A DNA stretch of 64,000 nt, taken from the NCBI RefSeq assembly GCF_002994745.2, contig NC_037090.1:24727501-24791500 (forward strand), in the 5' to 3' direction. Positions 25,501 through 37,144 of the stretch are shown here, one piece after another. The notes beneath the pieces are model-generated. The model worked only from the letters and a program-made list of their open reading frames with translations, was not told the DNA's origin and did no database searches. A program made the translations under genes and the position numbers. Source of the DNA: Rosa chinensis. Lineage: Eukaryota; Streptophyta; Magnoliopsida; Rosales; Rosaceae. Numbering within the stretch: position 1 is the first letter of the stretch; each line of letters begins with the position of its first letter.

Positions 25501-26300
25501 ATCAAGCCTTGAAGTACCTTAATAGTCAGAAAACTGTGAATAAGATGCATGCAAGGTGGGTGAGTTTTCTGCAGAAATTTCCTTTTGTGATTCAACATAA
25601 ATCTGGTACTCTTAATAAGGTGGCAAATGCTTTGAGTAGGGGGGCTTCCTTGCTGGTCACTTTAGCTCAGGAGATTGTGGGGTTTGAACTCTTGAAGGAG
25701 TTGTATGAGGAAGATACCGATTTTAAGGAGATCTGGACCAAGTGCAGTAACAATAGTGCAGTTGCAGATTTTTATATGAATGAAGGATATTTATTCAAAG
25801 ACAATCGGCTATGTATCCCTAGTTCTTCATTGAGAGAAAAACTGATTAGAGATCTGCATGGAGGGGGTTTGAGTGGACACTTGGGCCGAGACAAAACTAT
25901 TGCTAGCCTTGAGGAGAGGTATTTCTGGCCACAGTTGAAAAAGGATGCAGGAACTATCGTGAGGAAGTGCTACACCTGCCAGGTTTCTAAGGGTCAGTCC
26001 TAAAACACAGGAATTTATCTTCCTTTACCTGTTCCTGATGATATTTGGCAGGATCTTGCTATGGATTTTGTGTTGGGATTACCCCGTACCCAAAGAGGTG
26101 TGGATTCTGTGTTTGTGGTAGTTGACAGTTTCTCTAAGATGGCGCACTTTATAGCTTGTAAGAAGACTGCTGATGCGTCCAATATAGCCAAACTGTTTTT
26201 CAGGGAGGTGGTTCGTTTGCATGGAGTGCCCAAGTCCATCACCTCTGATAGAGACACGAAATTCCTTAGTCACTTTTGGCTTACGTTGTGGAGAATGTTT
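22543..26300 (+). pseudogene. gypsy gag-pol polyprotein, frameshifted and truncated
   Basis: Gag starts MGEVTKSDIEAL (22543). A frame slip near 22780 and a TGA at 23002 interrupt it. The zinc knuckle [14 protein letters not shown] lies at 23545-23586, protease [12 protein letters not shown] near 23800, reverse transcriptase YFDD at 24859-24870 and the RNase H start around 25300. An 8-base duplication of ggctacaa near 25050 shifts the frame, and TAA stops occur at 25452 and 26001 where Gln is expected. Integrase keeps its zinc region (CYTCQ) and two core Asp residues (in MDFVLGLP and TSDRDTKF) but loses the catalytic Glu because of truncation. It is inactive. Confidence 0.9.
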
Positions 26301-26345
26301 GGTAAACCTATTTATCAATCCGTTTGCGTCAGGTGGCCTAGAGCG

Positions 26346-29300
26346 TGGTGGTGGTGACCGTGGCGTGGTCTCAGCACTTTTCACCAGTTGGGCCATCTAT
26401 GCTTTCACGTGGGTTGTCGGCCTCTATGATGCGTTGGGTTAGGTCCTAAGGGCTATTAGGGCCTGGGGTTGCTTCAGATGGGGGATTTGAGGGTGAGTTG
26501 TCACCTTCTGCTCTTAGGACTACTTAAAGTTTTCAAGTCGCAAAAAAACTAGTTGCTCTATTGACTGTTTTATTTTACTTCGGACTTCTAGATTCTTTCT
26601 TTAATAAATGAGCGTAACTTCAAAAGGTGGTTGTACTGGAGGGTGTGCTGGGTGCTTATTCTGTTTCAGAATAGGTTTTTTTACTGTACTCTATGAAATG
26701 ACTATTTCTGACGACCTCTACGGATATGTCATTTTTGTACCGCTTACTGAAATTCAATATTATGATTATCTTTTTTGATTAAAAAATATATATATAAAGT
26801 TACTTTGCAATACATATTTTCTTTTGGCATTTTAACACAATGATTAATCTCATGAAAGCAAAACCAAGAATGGGCAGAATTATTAGCCAATGAGGGATAT
26901 TATTAGAAAGGTAGTTCTTAAAAGAGTTTTCTCAATTTGGTTTCGAGACAAAATCTCCACCTAACTGACATGGAATTTAAAATGGAACAGCTCATTGCCA
27001 ATTATTTTTTCTGTGATGACTATCTTATATAATTTGGATCTTTGCGTATCTATTATAGATTGCATTGCTGCAACCAATGTTCGGGTTACTGAAAATGGCT
27101 CTGAGATTTCTTCATAATGCATCTGTTCTGCAAAACCATTTTTTGTTCACATGCTAATGAATGATCTATTTCTTGTCTTGCACATAAAAGAGTCCCTATC
27201 AAATTATGGAAAACTTGTTTAAAGTGCTAATCACACGGTGCACAAAAGTGGATCCCTGTAAAATTGGTGTAATATGATTGTTATGATTTAACTAATAATG
27301 TGCATCTTCTGAAAATGGTTCAGATAAGTTGGAGAAGCAATTATCAGGACAACGAATGGAAACTTTTCCCAAGGAGTTAATCTAATTGGGGCATAATTAT
27401 ATTGCCAAGTGATTAAGCAAGATGTATTTAGATTCAAATTGCTTGGTCCACAGGCAAAGCCATGCTCACAGAGATCACGAACTAAGGTAATGTATTGTGT
27501 CATCAGTCATCACCACCTTAATTACTAAGCTTTTGGGACTCAAACCCCAGCATTGCGTTTTAGATTCCAGATTTCTCTTCTATAAATTAATTTGTTTTAG
27601 TAATGCAAACGGATTTTTATCTTTGGCATTGTCGAACTTGTAATCTGAGTCGTATATATATTACAAATTCAAGTGCTGTAATATTTATCTATAAATACGT
27701 ATTATCTGCTTTCATGGTTTAAAAAGTAAAACAGATACAATAGAAACAAATGAGCAGACAAGTGTTCCACAGTACAATTTTCTCCATAATGTTTTGCAAG
27801 AGATTGAGACAAAACACAAATCCCGACATCAAAGTAGTGAACACTATTATAGCAGGACATGCATATTTATGATCATGAGTTCTGTAGGTTGTTTGAGATT
27901 CATTGAGTTAAGTCCAATACATCAAAGCTAGCCAAATTTCTGACCCAAGTTGTGTTGTCACATGCTATAACAGATCTGATTAATAAAATCCCATCAGTAC
28001 TTTTACTACACACACTAACTGAATTATTGTTAAAAGAGAAAAATGCATGCATGCCCTTTCATTCTTTAGTACCCATCAAGAAAAACTCCGTATATTTCAC
28101 ACCTAAAACTAACCCACCTAACATCTTTCTCTCTTTCATCTAACATAAAAGCAAAGATACAATTAAAGGAGGGAAAATAAAGATGGGAGTGTAACTACCA
28201 TCTTCAATCATATGTTCCTTCAAGTCTGACTCTTATACAGCAAAGGGGGACACATGCTTTTCCTAAGGCTTGTCTTTGCCATTTTAAAGCCATGAAAGTT
28301 TTGCTCCTATTCATCTTTGAATGATGAAAAATGTGTTTTCTAACAAGGCACACAGAAGTGACCCCATATTGGATTCCTAGTTGTAGACCCTCATCAACTT
28401 AGTATATCACTACCTAGCTCCATCATGTATGTTTATCACTTTATATCTTTCGAATTTGAACGCTTGCTTTTCAATCTGTTAAATTGCGTAGTAAAGAACC
28501 ACAAATGAAAAAAAAAAAAAAAAAAAAAACTTCTGTTCTGCCTCAATTATGCATTAAGTAGAAACAAGACATGGCTTAAAAGTTTGATAGGTTCACATAC
28601 ATAGAGATAGAACTTTCTCTCTCTCACAATTGCACTGAAAATAAGTGAGGAAAAAATAAACTAATTAATTCTATGGACATATCATTTTCTTTCTGGCATT
28701 ATGATGAGGCAGAAGCTGGCTAGCAGAAGACAGTAGTCATCAGACCTTATCATCTGTGATGAAGAGTTGCACTGAATCAAATTGCACCTCTCTCAACACC
28801 CCACCTGTCTAGACAAAAACTATGGATGTATGCACACGTGTGTATTTTCGAAAGTTCATGCACCCCTAACTGATACCATATATTCCTCACACGTGTGTAA
28901 AACCAGATTAGAACAGAGTTCTAGTGAAGACATATTGCTGTGTGAACACCATACTTTGCTGCTTCTATTTTTTCTTTTGTTCTTTCAAAACATCATGAAA
29001 CCGAAAAGAAAACTTCGATCACCATAAAAAAAAAGGCACTTAATTTTGCACATAAATAAATCAATATTTCATCTAATGCCCAAAATTGCTAACGTAGTTG
29101 GTTAAGTTTAATTCAGTGCTGCTCATTAATGAAAGCTAGAAACGATTGTAATTTGGATTCAAACTTGCAGAGTTGCAGGTAATAACAAGGAACCATGAAG
29201 ATGACTGGAAAAGAAAATTAAGAGGCTTCAGATCAAATTACATATACACCATCGCATGTTGGTCAAAATTTAAACAGATCAATGAATTTCAACATATACA

Positions 29301-29501
29301 TACTGATGAATCATAATACCAAAAGATTATATTTGATTAATTACCAAGATTTCCTAACCGTTGATGGCCTCATCGTCTGCATTACTTCCAGAAGATTAAG
29401 ATATATATATATATTATATATATAATTAAATTAATTCTCAACATGATGAGAGAAATCTCAAATCCTTTGTCCCTAAGATGGATGGATTGAATATTTAATT
29501 A
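26346..29501. other. spacer downstream of the zinc-finger gene, no gene seen
   Basis: The first 350 bp after the truncated gypsy element are unrelated repeat-like DNA, perhaps a non-LTR tail. The remainder is AT-rich spacer with a (A)n run at 28509-28530 and TA repeats near 29402-29424. No supported coding sequence on either strand. Confidence 0.5.
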
Positions 29502-30299
29502 TTACAGATGAAGATCCAGACTCACATGGTCTTGCTGCACACTCGATTCATACATGTACCGGCTTTGAGAATTACCAGACCCACCAACAACAACCGGCTT
29601 CAGTTCTTCTCCGGCGAACAACGGAGTCACCAGTGGGTTCATCAACGAACGGTCACGATTGAAACTAGGGTTAGCAGATGGGATCCGCCACAAGCCCAAA
29701 GGACTCCCGTTTATGGGAGCAGATTGAGAGCCGTATGATCCACCGGGGCTTCCGTAAAACCTAGGACTGGTAGTAGTAGTACTAGAACTGTAGTTAGTGT
29801 TCCAGGACGGATAGGTGGGATGATGATGGTGATGATGAGCAGAGCCAAGGCGGCTGTAATTCATCAAGCCGTACACGTGTGCAGCGTCGTGGGAGACCAG
29901 CCCTCCATGCACCATAGCAGACTGGAGATGCTCGCGTTTGGCGTGCTGCCGCTCTCTTTTGTGTGCGTTTTGGTGGCCGCCGAGGGCTTGGCTGGTCGGG
30001 AAGTTCCTGCAGCAGTAATGGCACTCGAATCTGCGGCTGCTCTCGCTGCCATTTTCGCTGTTGCTGTTGCTTATGTTTGTGTTGGTGTGCTTGTTGCCCT
30101 CGTCTTCTTTCCCGTTCTCACTCACATTGTTGTCGACCGATTCCGACTCGTGGTTGGTGTCGACGCCGGCCCCGAATTCGATGCCAAAGAGCCTAATGCC
30201 CTTTTCTTTGTTGACCGGAGGAGCCGGCCGGATAAAGGGCAGCTGAGAGAAGGATTCCACGTTCATGAAGTCTTGGGTTTCCCTCTCAATCTTCTCCAT
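29502..30299 (-). CDS. single-C2H2 zinc-finger transcription factor, GIS/ZFP5/ZFP6/ZFP8-like
   Basis: An uninterrupted 265-codon frame on the minus strand. One plant-type C2H2 finger spans residues 91-113 (C93, C96, H109, H113) and contains the signature QALGGH, followed by a basic [12 protein letters not shown] tail. The N-terminus carries [10 protein letters not shown] and [11 protein letters not shown], typical of the GIS/ZFP clade that controls trichome and hormone-linked development. The C-terminus ends LDLHL (261-265), an LxLxL EAR motif that recruits co-repressors, so a nuclear repressor or dual regulator is likely. Low-complexity Asn/Ser (60-88), a His run (155-160) and Ser/Thr repeats fill the rest. 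The intronless structure and length fit the family. The ATG chosen gives the conserved N-terminus. The exact orthologue (GIS3 or ZFP8) cannot be decided here. Confidence 0.95.
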   Translation of the reverse strand: MEKIERETQDFMNVESFSQLPFIRPAPPVNKEKGIRLFGIEFGAGVDTNHESESVDNNVSENGKEDEGNKHTNTNISNSNSENGSESSRRFECHYCCRNFPTSQALGGHQNAHKRERQHAKREHLQSAMVHGGLVSHDAAHVYGLMNYSRLGSAHHHHHHPTYPSWNTNYSSSTTTTSPRFYGSPGGSYGSQSAPINGSPLGLWRIPSANPSFNRDRSLMNPLVTPLFAGEELKPVVVGGSGNSQSRYMYESSVQQDHVSLDLHL

Positions 30300-30720
30300 G
30301 AAATTAGAGATGAGTAGAGCTAGCAGTAGCTAGCACTGGTTTTTTTTTTTTTTTTTTTTTCTGTTCTGTTGTGTGGGGGTTGGGGTGGGGGGGAGGGGCG
30401 GTGCAATGAGAAAAAAGGAGTGAGGAGTGAGGAAATGAAAGAGAGAATTGGAGAGAATGGGAAGGGAGAGGAGGAGTAGTCAGATATGTGGGGGGTTGAT
30501 GAGGAAGAAGGGGATGGAGTGGGACCTATAAAAGGGGTGAGAACTGAGAAGTAGGACTGTGATTCATGGACAATTGGGGAGGCTATGACCCATCTGAGAG
30601 TGAAGGCCTGACAATGCCACACAACACAAAGTTTGAGACTAGCTAGCTTAGCTTCGGCTTCTGAAAGTACCACCTTTGCTTGCTTCCTTTCACTTATTTT
30701 TGATTTTGATAGGAGGAAAC
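30300..30720 (-). promoter_or_regulatory. 5' leader and proximal promoter of the zinc-finger gene
   Basis: Immediately upstream of the ATG on the minus strand is a 22-bp A run (30339-30360 as T on plus), then a CT-rich block (30370-30530), typical of plant leaders. No minus-strand TATA box is obvious. A plus-strand ctataaaagg at 30526 points the other way and may be incidental. Confidence 0.4.
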
Positions 30721-31919
30721 TAGGAAATTTTGTTATTACATCCCTTAACTTTTCATAATTTTGAATCTAATCCCTTTTGTGATCCAATAAGGAAGGTCAC
30801 AAGTACTCATCTATCCAACAATTATGCTTATATCCTAATTTGATGATAAAGATGAATGTATTTAATGAAACAATAATTAATTAATGATGGTAGTGTAAGA
30901 GTTATGATGATGGGGAAGTCCATATAAGATGGAAATGATGGGTGCGTAAGTTTGAGATGCATTAATCTCATAAGGAAACTATTAAACTGAAATAAGTAAT
31001 TAATCAAGAGGTTCAAAGAGCTAGGGCACTAAATAGGGTAAGGCTGTAGCTATAGAGCAAGGAATATAAAGAAAGCTAGCTAGATGGGATTGATAACTAC
31101 CAAGTACTTCCTAATTTATTTTAATTCCATTACCTAACTGGGGAATAGAGATTTAAACCAGGAACCACTTAATTAGTTAACCAGCCTAGCTAGCTAGCCC
31201 GATCATGTGGGTTAATAGAAGGCTTAGCTCTATTTAACTTGATTAAGAAATTCTCTTGTAGTTCATTTATGTACTAATTTAGGTATAAAGCTGGCAATTT
31301 CATCAAATTAAAACAATTTTCTAAATTCCTAATTAACTTTACGTTGAACCTATCCTAATCAACTGTCCATCATCTCCTAAACACGATCATCTAATACTAT
31401 ATATGTCAATTCTCATGCGTAACTCCACCTCGAAAATTAATTGATCATCTGCAACTCCACCTCAAAACTAATCAGTCCACCTCAAAATGCCGCCTTGCAA
31501 ATTGAGAAAGGATTTCAGTCAATATTTAAACTAATATTGGACAATTGTATTTGATCTAGAACTCTCAAACATAAATTTCAATTGTTCTAATGTGTGCAGT
31601 TATTGTCAGTTTGTTAATTCTACTTACTCTTTCACCTTATTCATAATCCCTTTTGGTGTAAGTTTTCCTTACAACTTAAAAAAAAAAAAAAAAAACTAAA
31701 CCAGTCATCATCCCACTTTTTCGACAGATGTTCCATAGTCGATCCTCTATTAAATAGTCTTGTAGAATTCAATAACAGTTTACTGAACTAATACAACAAC
31801 AAATCTACCATAGTGTTTGAGAAAACCTACTGAACAATACAAAACATGTGGTAGACTTCCAACGAATAATGTAATAATGTTTGGTAAGTGTAAGTGTTGC
31901 GTGGGAGCAAACAAAACAA
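30721..31919. other. spacer upstream of the zinc-finger gene
   Basis: AT-rich with repeated agctagctag words (31180-31200) and an A run at 31678-31695. No gene seen. Confidence 0.5.
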
Positions 31920-32322
31920 AATGTAATAGGGTGGTTTTAGTTGGACCTCTAAATTTACTATATGGACCTCTATCATTTTTCAATAATTATTGGACTTTGT
32001 CAACTCATATAAAAAGACATATAAAGATACAGAGAGAAAGAGAAAAGAAAAAAAAACTCTTCTTACCTCCCACGACAAACTAACAACGTTTCTCTTTTTA
32101 CTTTCAAAGTATGTTCTTCCTTCAATCTCCAATGTTTGGATGCGAGATGATACATTTGTAGAAAATTTTAAATTGTTATTGTTTTCTATTAAAGTCCCAT
32201 GTTTTGAAGATGGAATTAGATAAGTTTGGCCTTTATACTTGTAAGCAAAACTACTCATTATTTGTTTCAACTTTAGGAAGGGATAGATGAATGAAACAGT
32301 AACAAAAAATACTTGTAATTTC

Positions 32323-32657
32323 TCATAAGTTTGTTTTGCTGCTTCCCTTAACTTTTTCTTCAAAGTTTTTTTTTTTTTTTGAATGAGAGGAAAATTCCCC
32401 CCAAATTTATTAAAAAAAGAAGAAAGAAAAAAAAGACTAACTAGATAGGGGGAGACATGAACCTAACCCCTCCAATAAGAAAGTCGAAAAACGTCTGACC
32501 AAACAACCAAGCAAAAAACTACCGAAAGTGAAAGTTAGGAAGCCCCATAAGATCTCTATTGCAAACTTTTTCTTCAAAGCTTATATCTTCAATTCTCCAT
32601 GGATTATGACACTCCAAAATGTTGGATTGATTCATAGAACCGGGGGAACCAACATCA
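32323..32657 (-). pseudogene. possible captured exon in the MULE, split by a LINE
   Basis: Reading the minus strand across the LINE insertion (with one target copy removed) gives a coherent stretch including GSMNQSNILECHNPWRIED and then SFEEKVKGSSKTNL before TGA at 32325-32323. Composition looks protein-like, but it is only about 38 residues and I do not recognise the donor. Confidence 0.3.
32366..32563 (-). mobile_element. 5'-truncated LINE with 16-bp target duplication
   Basis: A T run at the left is the minus-strand poly(A) tail. A 16-bp perfect duplication, aactttttcttcaaag, flanks it (32350-32365 and 32564-32579), typical of target-primed reverse transcription. Only the 3' untranslated part is present. 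It is nested in the 31929-32997 MULE. Confidence 0.88.
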
Positions 32658-33015
32658 AAGAATCTCGCTTTTAGGAAAGGCTCTTCTTCGAGTTCGAGCG
32701 TTAATACCTGGAAGACTCACGAGTAGCATTAATACCTGAAACTTGACTTACTTGACCAGTCCAAATCTGTAATTTGGTCAATTCATTATGTTTCTTCTTC
32801 TCTTAGTTGAATTAATAGAGATAATAAAAAAATTATAAAAAAATAACAAAAGATTGTTGAAGAATAAATTTAATTATTCAAGAATATTTTAGTAAAATTA
32901 AGGAGCACTTAGCTATTTAAGTATTTAAAACAGTGAATCAGAGGTCCAATAAGTAGGAGAGGTCCAAATAGCAAATTTGGAGGTACTAGAACCCCCCAAT
33001 GTAATATTGAATAAA

Positions 33016-33780
33016 GGGCGCGGCTATTGCCACCCTATCATTTTCTTAGTTTACCCTACAAATATTTGAATTATTGAAAGACTATATTACTTAAGTGCAA
33101 AATGACTAATAAGTACACTAATTTTCTAAAATCCAAATATGTGAGGAAAAATAAATACATAAGTAATTAATTAAATACAAAGATTACTTAATTTCTCATT
33201 GGATAACATTAATCTTTATCTTCTCCACCCAAATTTGAATTTATTACTTTTTTTTTCTTTTTGTTGCCTCCTCATCATTAATTCGTTATTCAATTCAAAA
33301 AACCATTAGTGTTAACTTTATCAAAATCTTTGCAATACCATTTGTGAACACCGAAAGTAAAAATTAAAAAAAAAAAAAATCAATCTCATCTTCATTGGTC
33401 ATAGTTCTAGACTTACTAATCTTTTTTTTTTTTTCAAGAAAGGTACTAATCTTTTTACATGGATTGAAATAGAGAACACTGAAATTTAAAAAAAAAAAAA
33501 AATTTAAAAATTGAAGGTAAATTAGATTATGATTTAATTTTTTGAAATAGATTATGATTTTATTAGGAAATTTTAATATATTTTAGTTTTTTTATTGGTA
33601 TAAATTAAATGAGAGATTTTCGTTAAAAACATTTTTTTTCAATTGGATATGTCATATAAGGATATTCTTGGAAAGAAAAATGAGTTAGATAAGTAAATTT
33701 AATAATTGAAATTAAAATGTAGGGTGTAATGAGCAAGTAGGGTGAACAAAGAAAATGGTAGGGTGGCAATAGCCGCACCC
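33016..33780. mobile_element. MULE-type element, 765 bp
   Basis: The terminal inverted repeats contain GCGGCTATTGCCACCCTA and extend for about 45 bp. A perfect 10-bp duplication, attgaataaa, flanks it (33006-33015, 33781-33790). The interior is AT-rich without coding capacity. The same inverted repeat bounds the element at 39444-40467, so both are one family. Confidence 0.92.
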
Positions 33781-33790
33781 ATTGAATAAA

Positions 33791-35978
33791 TTATCATCCC
33801 TTTTGTATGTAATATATTATCATCCCTAATTTCTATTTCGCAAGTGTTGGCTAAATTCTTAGAATGATGATCATTTAAATAGACACCTAAAATACGAAAT
33901 ATCATCTAACCAATTTGTATGTCCCCAAAAGATCCACATACACAGACACGAAAGAGATGAACTAATACCTGATAGGTATATTCAACATTATATGATTTCT
34001 CCCTACAAGCTATGATAGCAAATTAATTATCAGATATGAATAGAACAAAACCCTTATTGAATGATACCCGAGGTGAGTCTTCACCAAATGTCTAAGCTGA
34101 AGTAATCAGAAATTTATCATATTGTTTGCACACCAATAGCTTTCTAGTTATTAGTGCAGCTAATTTCTTCTTCTTCTATCCCACAAATATAACACATGCA
34201 AATGTAGCATTCGGTATCATATTAATCAAGCAGTACTTATCATTCTAGCTACTAGTAAAAACTTAAATTGACTCTTGGCCAGAGACATTGAAGGAATAGA
34301 AACTTCTAATCTAAGCTGATGTTGATTGATATTGATATTGACAAGTCCATCATATGCATTTAATCATTCGACTCTAAAGTACCAATTAGGTTTGTATTAC
34401 CAACAATTTTGGCTTCCTTAAGATTTGTTGCTTAAGTTTCTTGTTTTTGCCCAAAAGTCTTTTTATAATCTTCCCTTGCTTTTCTGAGTTTGGTTTCAAT
34501 TGTGTATATTTTTTATTGGATTGATCCGTATTTTGATATTTAAATATGGTGATTATGTTGTTGTTGCAGTTTGAGATTAGGAACCTTAATCGGCTATGGC
34601 ACTTGTGGGAGAGAGAAAAGGTTTAGTATTTACATTGAAATTAGGAATCTTAATCGACCATGGCACCCAGTCAGTTTGGATGTGAAGAAGAAGAAGAAGA
34701 AGAAGAAGGTAGGAAGGAAAGAAGAAAAAAAAGGAATAAAAGAACGAGCTGGGCAGTCCCGCTATTTGATAGTAAAGGTTCGTGGATTGAACTTGATCTA
34801 CTTGTTGTTTTCGAAATCCTTGAGAAAGAAAAATACGACAATAGTTGGAATCAGAGGCGACTATTTGTGAATTTCACACCAATTTTGGGCGTGAAAATTC
34901 ACTAGTTTTTCAGAGCTTCCTAGACTTCAGGTTTGGTTCATATGGACTTTGTTGCTATGAACCACGAGGTGGGCAATTGGTGGGTTGTTTGATAAACCAA
35001 TACTTCAAGCTTCAGTTTCAACAAAGAGACCAGATTTAAAAGTGAGAGGCTGTGGGTTGCATCTGATATCAGAGAACGATGCTGCAGAATTTGTTCAAAA
35101 TTTAATAAACCAGACTGTTATTGAACACTTGGATTTCAATTTTGATCGACATTGTGAGGACATTTTTGTGTTCTTGTTTTCTTATAATCTGATAATTTAT
35201 ATAAAGATGAAAATTGAAATTGATCTTTGTTTGTTTTGGTATTGAAAGAGAGAGAATTGGGGAATGTGAAAATTGGAACCATTATTTTTCTTTCTTTAAT
35301 GTGGGAGTAAATGATGAGATTTCTGTTTATTTTCAAAAAAAAAAAAAAATGATGAGATTTCTCTTTGTTCTTACATCTGTATATGATGAACAGGGGGGGC
35401 GAGAGAGAGAGAGAGAGAGACATAAGGCTGAATAGACGAGATTGTCCTTGCACATTTGAATTTTGGATGGCACCATAACAGAGCTAATAGCTCCATATAC
35501 TAAAATTGGGTCGGGGTGAAAACCTCAGATACCACTATGATAGTTTTGGAAGCTGAGTTACGAAAGTTTAGAATGGCAAAAAGGTGAGACATTGACACAC
35601 TGTTTGGGCCATTTTTTCTAAAAAATATTGCGCTCGTTAACCCAAGTAACTAGGATTTAGATTATCAGCCGGCTTTGCTGACAAATTTTGCTGTAAACGA
35701 AAAGTAGATCCAAGTCCATTATATATTATCCGATAATGTTTGCCGAATAAAAGTTAATAATCAGCTTTATCTGCTGCTTATAATGCAGTCCAAGAACAGT
35801 TTAGCATACCAAAGTTTCAGAAGGCACTTTTCTTTTCTTTGTTTCTGTGCGATCTGTCTCTTCCTCTCATTTGCATGTACGTGTACCCATCAGTCACCAT
35901 GGCACCTCCTTAGTAAGCTTGCTTTGTAAAAGTCTGCAAGAGAAAGAATTGACCCTACGTACCCTCGAATTTGTTGGT

Positions 35979-36017
<39 letters not shown>

Positions 36018-37109
36018 GGACCAGGGTGCGTACTAGTAGTTGGTGTTGGTTCTTTATAGCTTTGTTGGCTGTTTTATATCTGTTGCAGGGATTCTGTAAA
36101 AAGTGGTCCTATGAACAATGGTATTTAGCAGATCGATTACACAAAAGGAAAGCATGTAATTATATATGGTGGACGGTTCCGATTTTTAGTTGTATGAAAG
36201 AGGCTGTGATTCATTATAGAATTCAAATTTGGAAGATTTTGGACAAGCTAGCTAAAATTATTAACTTTCTTTTATAGTGATGAAATTAAATGAATAAACG
36301 AATTGCAGTTATTTTTTTTTTTTTTTTTAGTAAAGTCAACTTTTAGATGACCAAAGACCTAAAAATGGACAATTCTGATCACCAGATGGTATGTTTAAGA
36401 TCTTAAAGCATGTGAGGAAACTCTTACAAAGCTGCTGTAAATTAGTTAACAAAGCACTATCTTTAGGTACATCACAAACTGATCTCTGACAATTCATAAT
36501 TAGCCAAAGTAAAAATTATTTAATCATCTAACTATAAACATATAAAGTTTGCATGAAAAACATGATTAGATGATTAAGATGCCGAACTAATGTTATATAT
36601 ATATATATATATATATATATAGATGATTGGGAGTAATTTTTTTAACTGGCCTTGATTGGGTAAGGTTTATAACGTACCAACCACCTACAAACCTCTTAAT
36701 GTTCCTACAGTGAATTAATCTATGAAGTTTCTTGTTTCCCATTGGAGAAAAAAAAAAGGGCAAGTTGAGGAGTACAAATTAGAGGTGATGAGTACTTTCA
36801 GGGCATAGGTAAATTAATTGGTTAATTCTTTTATAAATTTGGTTACTGGTGTTGAAAGTTTCAGTATACTTTTTTTTCTCTAAGCTCGCTTTCTTCAATA
36901 ACTCCCATCTTTTTGTTTTACCCAGTACGGTCAGCAATATCACATAAGACGTACCTGTTTTTCTTTTTGCACTGACTCAAAGAGGGTGACCTTACTTCGT
37001 TGTTGTTATATATAGGGTTTTAAGGGGGGTTCCGATGAATGTCTGTGACTGGATTACAGAGTTTTACTCAGAAATAGTAATTTCCTGACCTGATAATTTT
37101 TTGTTGACA

Positions 37110-37144
<35 letters not shown>

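Larger units (their letters stand above)
21971..26345 (+). mobile_element. truncated Ty3/gypsy retrotransposon
   Basis: An LTR-like region with a TATA-like ttataaataag (about 22343) ends just before a perfect initiator-Met primer site, TGGTATCAGAGC (22497-22508). Gag, protease, reverse transcriptase, RNase H and part of integrase follow in gypsy order. The element stops inside the integrase core at about 26300 and runs directly into a second copy of the last 37 bp of the LTR. No complete 3' LTR was found. The 5' border is approximate because no duplicate LTR is available. The RT and protease style suggests a plant chromovirus-like lineage, but the chromodomain end is missing. Confidence 0.85.
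31929..32997. mobile_element. MULE, 1069 bp, possibly with captured sequence
   Basis: The left end GGGTGGTTTTAGTTGGACC and the reverse complement of the right end, GGGGGGTTCTAGTACCTCC, are related. Both continue into ggacctcyaaattt-type inverted repeats about 60 bp long. A perfect 9-bp duplication, aatgtaata (31920-31928, 32998-33006), confirms a MULE. The interior has been entered by a LINE fragment (32366-32563). A minus-strand gene-like stretch may be cargo. Confidence 0.88.

Noticed and set aside
29820..30317. 165-codon plus-strand frame
   Set aside because: Antisense shadow of the zinc-finger gene; the minus frame has the conserved domain.
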